A stretch of 64,000 nucleotides of DNA from Pseudomonas sp. ADAK13 (lineage in GTDB: Bacteria; Pseudomonadota; Gammaproteobacteria; Pseudomonadales; Pseudomonadaceae), in NCBI RefSeq assembly GCF_012935715.1, contig NZ_CP052860.1:434001-498000 (forward strand), read 5' to 3'. Positions 58,456 to 64,000 of this stretch are shown here, piece after piece. Both the position numbers and the translations under genes were made by a program. The stretch's first letter is position 1. Every line of letters starts with the position of its first letter. The notes below the pieces were generated by a model. That model did not search any database and had not been told where the DNA came from. It saw only the letters and a list, made by a program, of their open reading frames with translations.

Positions 58456-59625
58456 GTGGCCACCTACTCCCTGGTAATCCGCCGCCTGATGATCTGCTCG
58501 GTGACCATCGTCGTCAGCCGCGCCATGACCAGTCCGCTACTCGCGCTGTTGCTCAGCACCCGCCTGGGCCTCAACCAGCAAGACATCGGCTTGCTGATGG
58601 GCATCGCCGTGTTCATCGCCACCCTGCTGGGCCTCTACGGCGGCTACATCATCGACCGCCTGGAAAAGCGCAAGCTGCTGATCCTGGCAATGCTCTCCAG
58701 CTCCATCGGTTTTTTGTTGCTGACCTTTGCCAGCAACCTGTACCTGACTACCCTGACCCTGGTGATCACCGAAGCCGCTTCGGCGCTGTTCCTGATTGGC
58801 TCCAAGGCGATCATCAGCGAGAACCTGCCGGTGGGCCAGCGCGCCAAGGTGTTTTCCCTGCGCTACACCCTGACCAATGTCGGCTACGCCACCGGCCCGA
58901 TGCTCGGCGTGGTGATTGCGGGCCAGATGCCCTTGGCGCCGTTCCTGATCGCCAGCGCGATTGCCTTTGGCAGCCTGTTCCTGATGATCGGCATCCCGCC
59001 GACCCAGCGCGACGACAGTAATAAACCCTTAAGTTTTCTCAGCACCCTGAGGACGTTGCGCAGTGATCGCACCTTGATCCTGTTCACCAGTGGCAGCCTG
59101 TTGAGCACCATTGTCCACGGGCGCTACACCCTGTATCTGTCGCAGTTTCTGCTGGTGGCCTACAAGCCGGAGAGCGCGCTGAAAATTCTCTCCGCGGTGC
59201 TGGCGTGCAACGCCATCACGGTAATTCTGATGCAGTACCAGATTGGCCGGTTCCTAAAGCGTGAACAGCTGCGCTACTGGATCGTGCTCGGCACCTCGCT
59301 GTTCATTGCGGGGCTGATCGGCTTCAGCATGGCGGACGGCCTGGTGTCGTGGTGTGTCGCGATGTTTGTGTTCACCTTGGGGGAGATGATCATCTACCCG
59401 TCCGAGTTCCTGTTTATCGACACCATCGCCCCCGACGCCCTGCGCGGGAGCTATTACGGTGCGCAGAACCTGGCGGCATTTGGCGGCGCATTGAGCCCGG
59501 TGATCTGCGGCTATCTGCTAATCAATGCCTCGCCCGCCTCGATGTTCTATGTACTGAGCGGGCTGACGGCGGTAGGTGGCACCTTGTGCTTCTTGAGTGG
59601 CCGGCGGGTGACGGTGCGTACGTGA
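58456..59625 (+). CDS. MFS transporter (drug:proton antiporter type)
   Basis: 389 residues from GTG at 58456, with AAGGAC upstream. About twelve hydrophobic segments. GLYGGYIIDRLEKRKLLIL is the loop 2-3 motif, and RYTLTNVGYATGPMLG resembles motif C of antiporters. It resembles YdeE/MdtH-like exporters. The substrate is unknown. The ABC operon ends 176 bases upstream with a REP element between, so a link with it is uncertain. Confidence 0.87.
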   Translation: MATYSLVIRRLMICSVTIVVSRAMTSPLLALLLSTRLGLNQQDIGLLMGIAVFIATLLGLYGGYIIDRLEKRKLLILAMLSSSIGFLLLTFASNLYLTTLTLVITEAASALFLIGSKAIISENLPVGQRAKVFSLRYTLTNVGYATGPMLGVVIAGQMPLAPFLIASAIAFGSLFLMIGIPPTQRDDSNKPLSFLSTLRTLRSDRTLILFTSGSLLSTIVHGRYTLYLSQFLLVAYKPESALKILSAVLACNAITVILMQYQIGRFLKREQLRYWIVLGTSLFIAGLIGFSMADGLVSWCVAMFVFTLGEMIIYPSEFLFIDTIAPDALRGSYYGAQNLAAFGGALSPVICGYLLINASPASMFYVLSGLTAVGGTLCFLSGRRVTVRT

Positions 59626-59691
59626 TTTCTGCTGATATTTGCGCGATATCCCGCTATTAATAGCGAAATATCTCACGGACCCGAGCCCCCC

Positions 59692-60642
59692 ATGAAATTC
59701 GACACGGCCTACAGCCTGAGTCTCGACGACAAGCTGTCGATCTATGACGTGCGCGACCTGAATTTCGACGAAACCGCCGCCTTCGATTCCGACAAGGACA
59801 GCTTCCTGTGCCCCAACGATGAATGCCGGGCGGCATTTGCGGCAAGCAATGTGCTGGGCACGTTCAACGCGAAAAACGTCAATTACCTGCGCACACCGCA
59901 TTTCAAAAATATCCCCAGCACCCGGCATATCGACGGTTGCCGCTACGCCAGCCGCCACGCCGGAAAAGGTGAAGCTGAGGATGGGCCGGAGGAAAACTTC
60001 CCGTCGGAATTTGTCCTGACGCGACGCCAGTACGAACGCAAGACAACGGTGATCGGTGCCGAAGGCGGCACCCCACAAGCACCACCGAAAACGCCCACAA
60101 CCCGCAGCGCCGTGTCTTACAGCTCAAGCGACACCACCCCGGACAAAACCAGCGTCTTCGCCCACCCGGTGGAATGCTATGTGTCCAATATCGGCGACAA
60201 GGACAAGCTTAAAAGCATGCCCTTGAAGATCGGCGATCACACCGCGACCTATTGGACGTTTTTCAAGAAGATCGAATACCTGCAAGACAACAAAGGCCTG
60301 ATCTACTGGGGCAAGATCAAGGCGATCAAGGACTACACCAGCAGCTTTCGCATCGACTTCGAAAAGAAGGCCTGGCTCGACAAGAAGCCCTACTCCATCA
60401 ACGTTTACCTGAGCAAAAAACTGATCGAGAACTACCGCAAGCGCAAAGCGTTCCTGGAACAGATCAAGGCGGCGGTGGACAGTGAGCGGGCGTTGTATTG
60501 CTTCTTCTACGGGGTGACGCCGGAGCTGAAACAGGTACCGAGCAAGAGGAATCCCGAGCAAACGTTCGGCGTGTTCAGTGCCAATATCGAGAACCTGGAC
60601 CACCTGATTATTCGCGAGGCGCCGGGGTTGGAAGAACGATAA
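59692..60642 (+). CDS. Unknown protein with a Cys/His zinc-finger-like N-terminus
   Basis: 316 residues. Cys40 and Cys45 (FLCPNDEC), His70 (TPHF), His79 and Cys83 (HIDGC) and His89 are arranged like the zinc-finger region of CoiA-type competence or nuclease proteins, though the similarity is only by eye. A Pro/Thr/Ser-rich linker (about 120-150) follows. The C-terminal part (about 155-310) alternates strands and helices (IGDHTATYWTFFKKIEYLQD, KPYSINVYLSKKLIENYRKR). No signal peptide. I cannot assign a function. It is convergent with the DUF6933-like gene, with 12 bases between the stops. Confidence 0.7.
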   Translation: MKFDTAYSLSLDDKLSIYDVRDLNFDETAAFDSDKDSFLCPNDECRAAFAASNVLGTFNAKNVNYLRTPHFKNIPSTRHIDGCRYASRHAGKGEAEDGPEENFPSEFVLTRRQYERKTTVIGAEGGTPQAPPKTPTTRSAVSYSSSDTTPDKTSVFAHPVECYVSNIGDKDKLKSMPLKIGDHTATYWTFFKKIEYLQDNKGLIYWGKIKAIKDYTSSFRIDFEKKAWLDKKPYSINVYLSKKLIENYRKRKAFLEQIKAAVDSERALYCFFYGVTPELKQVPSKRNPEQTFGVFSANIENLDHLIIREAPGLEER

Positions 60643-60654
60643 TGCGATTCCGGG

Positions 60655-61311
60655 TCAGGCCATTCGTCTGAACAGACCGTACTTTTCACGTGCAAGTGCG
60701 GCGCCCGCAGGGTCCAATCCGCCTACCGTGACCAACCAATGAATCACCATTTCCTCATCCGGCCAATGAAGCCCCTTCACATCTTTTAAGCTTCGAGGCG
60801 TATGGTTGATTTGAGCGTCGTAATGCAGAGCGCTCCAAGACGTTGCGGCAAGATCCACGCCTTTTGCGTCCACCTCAAAACTCCGCAATATTTCGTTGAT
60901 TTGAGTCTGCGCACTCCGATCACCCCGCTGCTGCAGGCAGTACGACTCGACCAAACTGACGAATTGCTGCTCAGGTACCGACGGATCAACCAAATCCAAA
61001 ACATCAGACTTTAAGGCGAGATCCAAAACGCCACTCATCCAACGATTAATAAAGGTGTGCACAAAACTATCGGCGTCTGCCTTTTTCATATCAAAAAACA
61101 ACATGCAATAGCGGGTTTTCAGATGTATCGCCAACAACACATGTTTACGTTGCACCGTCGCAGCATGGACCAGCCACTGATGCGGGTCGGCGTACTGGTC
61201 ATCGCCCTGGCTCTCCTGTGGCAGCGCTTTTTGAACCGGGGTGATTTTTTTGCCTTTGTGAGCCCGGCTAAAAAAATCGCTAGCCGCCTGTGTACAATTA
61301 AAACTTAGCAT
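60655..61311 (-). CDS. DUF6933-like protein
   Basis: 218 residues. The N-terminal MLSFNCTQAASDFF, then DPHQWLVHAATVQRKHVLLA and LKTRYCMLFFDMKKADADSF, resemble the DUF6933 domain, which has no known activity. The C-terminal 100 residues look helical, with LKDVKGLHWPDEEMVIHWLV. GC content is lower than in the core genes. It begins 45 bases after the 121-residue gene, with which it may form an operon. Confidence 0.68.
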   Translation of the reverse strand: MLSFNCTQAASDFFSRAHKGKKITPVQKALPQESQGDDQYADPHQWLVHAATVQRKHVLLAIHLKTRYCMLFFDMKKADADSFVHTFINRWMSGVLDLALKSDVLDLVDPSVPEQQFVSLVESYCLQQRGDRSAQTQINEILRSFEVDAKGVDLAATSWSALHYDAQINHTPRSLKDVKGLHWPDEEMVIHWLVTVGGLDPAGAALAREKYGLFRRMA

Positions 61312-61356
61312 TAATGTATTTCCTGAACATTTTGCCTGAAGTCAAAGACAAGATTT

Positions 61357-61722
61357 TCAGTCGCCTGAAACCTGTTCAGCAACCCACTCGATGTCATAAC
61401 GCTGCCTGACCGCGTAGCTGATAGCACTCAATGTCTCTTCGCTTAATACCGACAACTCTGAATCGGTCAACAAATCATGGCTGATCATTTGCGCAAGGCT
61501 CTCGCGGGCTTTCGAACGACTGTAGAAATCAAACATTAGGACGATATCGTTATCGCGATCCTTGGTGAGGCGATACAGCGTCCTGTACCGAGCCTCGGCA
61601 GACAGCGTTTCGCGCTCGCTGATGCTCTTTGCAGCAGCCAGGACGCCTAGGTAAAAGCGTTCAAGCGCCAATGCCCTGAGGGCCTTGAACTTCTTCCAGT
61701 CGCTTTCGGAAATGGACACCAC
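61357..61722 (-). CDS. Small helical protein of unknown function
   Basis: 121 residues, charged and predicted mostly helical (ESDWKKFKALRALALERFYL, YRTLYRLTKDRDNDIVLMFD). No signal peptide, membrane segment or recognised domain. It precedes the DUF6933-like gene on the same strand. A paired function, such as a two-gene toxin-antitoxin-like unit, is possible but unsupported. Confidence 0.62.
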   Translation of the reverse strand: MVSISESDWKKFKALRALALERFYLGVLAAAKSISERETLSAEARYRTLYRLTKDRDNDIVLMFDFYSRSKARESLAQMISHDLLTDSELSVLSEETLSAISYAVRQRYDIEWVAEQVSGD

Positions 61723-61797
61723 GCTCCCCGATCACTTTCTTTTGAATAAAGAAGTAACCCTAGCCCTGCGACTGAAAGAACGCAAAAGCCACTTGCG

Positions 61798-62604
61798 TCA
61801 GACCAACATGCTCACCATCACCGCGCCCAACAACCCGATATACACCCGCGCATGCAGCGCGTCCGGGATGCGACCGATCCACGGCGTGGCCAGGCGAATG
61901 CCCAGCAGCGAGCCCAGGGTGAGGATGGCAAACGCCAGCAAGTCGACATAGCCGACAAACCACGCGCCCAATTCCACCTTGGCGAATCCCGCCATGACCA
62001 TGTAGGTAAAGGTACCGGCCAGCGCCACCGGCACACTCAACGGGTTGGCCATGGACGTGGCCTGGGACATGCTCAAGCCGCACCGGCGCAACAGCGGCAC
62101 GGTCATCACGCTGCCGCCCACCCCCAGGAAGGTCGCGATCAACCCAATGGCAATGCCGCCGCCCGTCACTTCCGCGCTGCCCAGGCGCCGTGGTGGGTGC
62201 GTGTCGTCCTGGCTGAGAAAGCCCCTGCGCAACAGGCAATCGACGAGGGTGACGGCCAGGTAAGCGATAAAGGCGTAGCGGATAAAGCTACCACTGGCGA
62301 ACATCGCTGCACCGGCCCCAAGCACCGCGCCAATCCCGATAAACCCGCCCAACGGCCACAGGTAATGGCGAATCAGATTACCTTTGCGCCGGTGTTTTCC
62401 GGTGGCGATCAGCGCGTTGACGATCATCACGCAGGTGGAGGTAGCGACCGCGATATGCATCGCAGATTCACTTACTCCTGTGTCGTGGCTGAGCTTCAAC
62501 ATGCCGTACAGCAACGGCACCACCACGAATCCGCCGCCGAACCCGAACAGCACGGCGGTCACGCCGGTCATGCAGCCGAACAGCGCCAGTAATAGATAGA
62601 ACAT
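61798..62604 (-). CDS. Sulfite exporter TauE/SafE family permease
   Basis: 268 residues with about eight hydrophobic segments. GFGGGFVVVPLLYGML and its second-half counterpart GVGGSVMTVPLLRRCGLSMS are the repeated family motifs. These proteins export organosulfur compounds or sulfite across the inner membrane; the substrate here is unknown. It is divergent from an AraC-type gene that may regulate it. Confidence 0.9.
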   Translation of the reverse strand: MFYLLLALFGCMTGVTAVLFGFGGGFVVVPLLYGMLKLSHDTGVSESAMHIAVATSTCVMIVNALIATGKHRRKGNLIRHYLWPLGGFIGIGAVLGAGAAMFASGSFIRYAFIAYLAVTLVDCLLRRGFLSQDDTHPPRRLGSAEVTGGGIAIGLIATFLGVGGSVMTVPLLRRCGLSMSQATSMANPLSVPVALAGTFTYMVMAGFAKVELGAWFVGYVDLLAFAILTLGSLLGIRLATPWIGRIPDALHARVYIGLLGAVMVSMLV

Positions 62605-62719
62605 CGAGTATCGCCTTCAGCATCAGGAGGAGCCTTGGACGATAGAGATTCAAGGCTTGGCCCGCTTGCGCAAGTCGGCCAATAATGTGCGAGATATTGC
62701 CACTCTCGGAATCCGCCAC

Positions 62720-63490
62720 ATGCGCAACGTTTCCATCGCACAACTGGACCTGACGCCCCGAACGGTAGTGGCGATCGGCACCGACTATCCCGACGGCTAT
62801 CTGCTCAAGCGCCACAGCCATCGGCGCGGGCAGTTGTTGTATGGCGCCACCGGCGTGATGCAAGTCAGCACCCAGAAAGGCAATTGGGTGGTGCCCCCCC
62901 AGCGCGCCGTGTGGATTCCCGCCCAGGTGCCCCATGAAGTACTGATGCTCGGCGTGTCGACCCGTAGCCTGTACATCGAACCGCACGCCGTCACCGATTT
63001 GGGTTCCAGTTGCCACGTCATCAGCATTTCGCCACTGATGCGCCAGCTGCTGATGGACGCGGTGGAGATGCCCCTTGAGTACGACGAGGCTGGTCGCGAC
63101 GGTGCGCTGGTCAGCCTGCTATTGCATGAACTGGCCCGCGCCACGCACTTGCCGCTGCATATCCCGCTGCCGCAAGACCCGCGCTTGCTGACCTTGTGCC
63201 TGACGTTTGTGCAGCGCCCGGACGTGCACCAGTCACCGGCTCAATGGGCCGATCACTCGCACCTGAGCCTGCGCACCTTCAGCCGGCATTTTCGCCAGCA
63301 AACCGGCTTGAGCTTCGTGCAGTGGCGCCAGCGCGCCTGTGTGGTGCAGGCCCTGGCGCGGCTGGCCAGCGGCGAAAGCGTCACCCGCATCGCCCTGGAC
63401 CTGGGTTACGAAAACCCGGCGGCTTTTTCCAGCATGTTCCGGCGGGTGCTCGGCCACTCACCGAGTACTTACCTGGAAGGGGCAAAATAG
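62720..63490 (+). CDS. AraC-family transcriptional regulator
   Basis: 256 residues from the ATG at 62720 (MRNVSIAQLDLTPRTVVAIG); the frame extends to a start at 62657. The N-terminal cupin region has LLKRHSHRRGQLLYGATGVM and WIPAQVPHEV. The C-terminal AraC domain has DHSHLSLRTFSRHFRQQTGL and ESVTRIALDLGYENPAAFSS. It lies divergent from the TauE/SafE gene. Confidence 0.9.
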   Translation: MRNVSIAQLDLTPRTVVAIGTDYPDGYLLKRHSHRRGQLLYGATGVMQVSTQKGNWVVPPQRAVWIPAQVPHEVLMLGVSTRSLYIEPHAVTDLGSSCHVISISPLMRQLLMDAVEMPLEYDEAGRDGALVSLLLHELARATHLPLHIPLPQDPRLLTLCLTFVQRPDVHQSPAQWADHSHLSLRTFSRHFRQQTGLSFVQWRQRACVVQALARLASGESVTRIALDLGYENPAAFSSMFRRVLGHSPSTYLEGAK

Positions 63491-63539
63491 AGCGGCGGCA
63501 ACCCTATCGAAAAATCCAGTTGATGAGCGGTCAAAACAA

Positions 63540-63561
63540 CTGTACAAAAACACAGTATAAT
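63540..63561 (+). promoter_or_regulatory. LexA-like box overlapping a -10 element
   Basis: CTGTACAAAAACACAG fits CTG-N10-CAG with the near-symmetric AT-rich centre of a LexA site, and TATAAT follows at once (63556-63561). The pair lies 33 bases before the HTH gene start and would place it under SOS control. Confidence 0.6.
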
Positions 63562-63593
63562 TTGCCCTCCCCCGTCGAACCTGGAGAAAGCCC

Positions 63594-63914
63594 ATGTCCT
63601 CTCTGGCAATGAGCAGCACCGTAGAACAGCAGATCGTCCTTCACCAATTTACCCCACGGCACAGCGTGCAGGCCCGCCTCATGCTGGGCTGGAGCCGGGA
63701 AGACCTGGCCCGGGAAGCAGAGGTGGACGTGGACGCCCTCCAGCGTTTTGAAAGCCATGGCGATGTGGACGATGAGGTCCGCCTGAGTGTGGCGTTTCGT
63801 CTGGAGGCTGAAGGGTTGGTGTTTTTCCCGGGGTTTGCGCCGGGGTGGGGGATGAGTGTGAGGGGCTCTTTGCCCTTGTCGTCAGAGCATTCAGCGGTTG
63901 AAACGGCTGATTGA
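63594..63914 (+). CDS. Small XRE-type helix-turn-helix protein
   Basis: 106 residues from the ATG at 63594, with CTGGAGAAAG upstream. The centre ARLMLGWSREDLAREAEVDV with DALQRFESHG is a Cro/CI-type HTH, and the tail has the AEGLVFFPGF motif of short phage-type repressor-like proteins. A LexA-like box overlaps its promoter. It may be the first gene of a damage-inducible unit that continues beyond the window. Confidence 0.75.
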   Translation: MSSLAMSSTVEQQIVLHQFTPRHSVQARLMLGWSREDLAREAEVDVDALQRFESHGDVDDEVRLSVAFRLEAEGLVFFPGFAPGWGMSVRGSLPLSSEHSAVETAD

Positions 63915-63961
63915 GATTTCTCTTTGCACTGACGTTTATCCCTATTTAGGTATATCCTCTC

Positions 63962-64000
63962 ATGAGTTCATGGAAGCCACTCCTGTGGGTGGGCGGTAGC
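63962..64000 (+). CDS. Possible start of a further gene (cut by the window end)
   Basis: An ATG at 63962 opens a frame, MSSWKPLLWVGGS, that runs off the window. An AT-rich stretch precedes it. Too short to identify. Confidence 0.25.
   Translation, partial: MSSWKPLLWVGGS

Overview
The window looks like chromosome of the Pseudomonas fluorescens group. It has high GC, sigma54 and sigma28 flagellar promoters, AmrZ, RsmA/CsrA, and several copies of the inverted 'TGTGGGAGC...' extragenic repeat typical of that group. From memory, the block from about 17.7 to 46.4 kb (mgtE, tRNAs, csrA, lysC, alaS, ltaE, the aru arginine succinyltransferase operon, argR, the aot arginine/ornithine transporter and acsA) follows the gene order of P. 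aeruginosa PA0887-PA0913. No database search was run.

Layout: (1) 0-2.5 kb: 3' part of nrdA. (2) 2.6-3.6 kb: an orphan protein with a long polyglycine tract and a possible Cys-His catalytic domain. (3) 3.8-12.8 kb: flagellar and chemotaxis genes, namely flgBCDE, cheR and cheV on the minus strand and flgA, flgM, flgN and a PilZ gene (flgZ/ycgR) on the plus strand. A 1.3 kb IS3-family element sits just upstream of the flgB sigma54 promoter region. (4) 12.8-18.5 kb: an MFS gene, four tRNAs, two small membrane proteins behind a sigma54-like promoter, amrZ with candidate autoregulatory boxes, and mgtE. (5) 18.5-25 kb: csrA, lysC, alaS, ltaE, then an FMN riboswitch in front of a lumazine synthase paralogue. 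(6) 25-44 kb: arginine uptake and catabolism (aruCFGDBE, aotJQMOP, argR), interrupted by a 1664-residue DUF6543/leucine-rich-repeat protein. (7) 44-51 kb: acsA, a small secreted DUF2790 protein, an AraC regulator with a DUF1479 oxygenase-like protein, and nrdB. (8) 51-64 kb: an accessory-looking end with an HNH nuclease, a HAD phosphatase, a LysR regulator with an argininosuccinate-lyase-like enzyme and a polar amino acid ABC transporter, an MFS carrier, three unfamiliar genes (one with a Cys/His zinc-finger-like N-terminus, one DUF6933-like), a TauE permease with an AraC regulator, and a small HTH gene behind a LexA-like box.

Arginine metabolism links much of the window. AotJQMP imports arginine/ornithine, the Aru enzymes degrade arginine to glutamate and succinate, and ArgR is expected to control both; ArgR-like boxes are visible upstream of aruC and aotJ. 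The flagellar genes form an ordered cascade in which sigma54 promoters precede flgB and flgA and a near-perfect sigma28 promoter precedes the anti-sigma gene flgM. AmrZ and RsmA are known regulators of motility in this genus.

The least ordinary items are: nrdA and nrdB lying 47 kb apart; the polyglycine Cys-His protein; the LRR protein with a tandemly duplicated helical-plus-LRR module and no room for a catalytic tail; the sigma54-driven small membrane proteins; the unfamiliar three-gene cluster at 59.7-61.7 kb; and the LexA-box HTH gene at the right edge. I did not find a CRISPR array, a complete prophage or a convincing multi-gene defence system.
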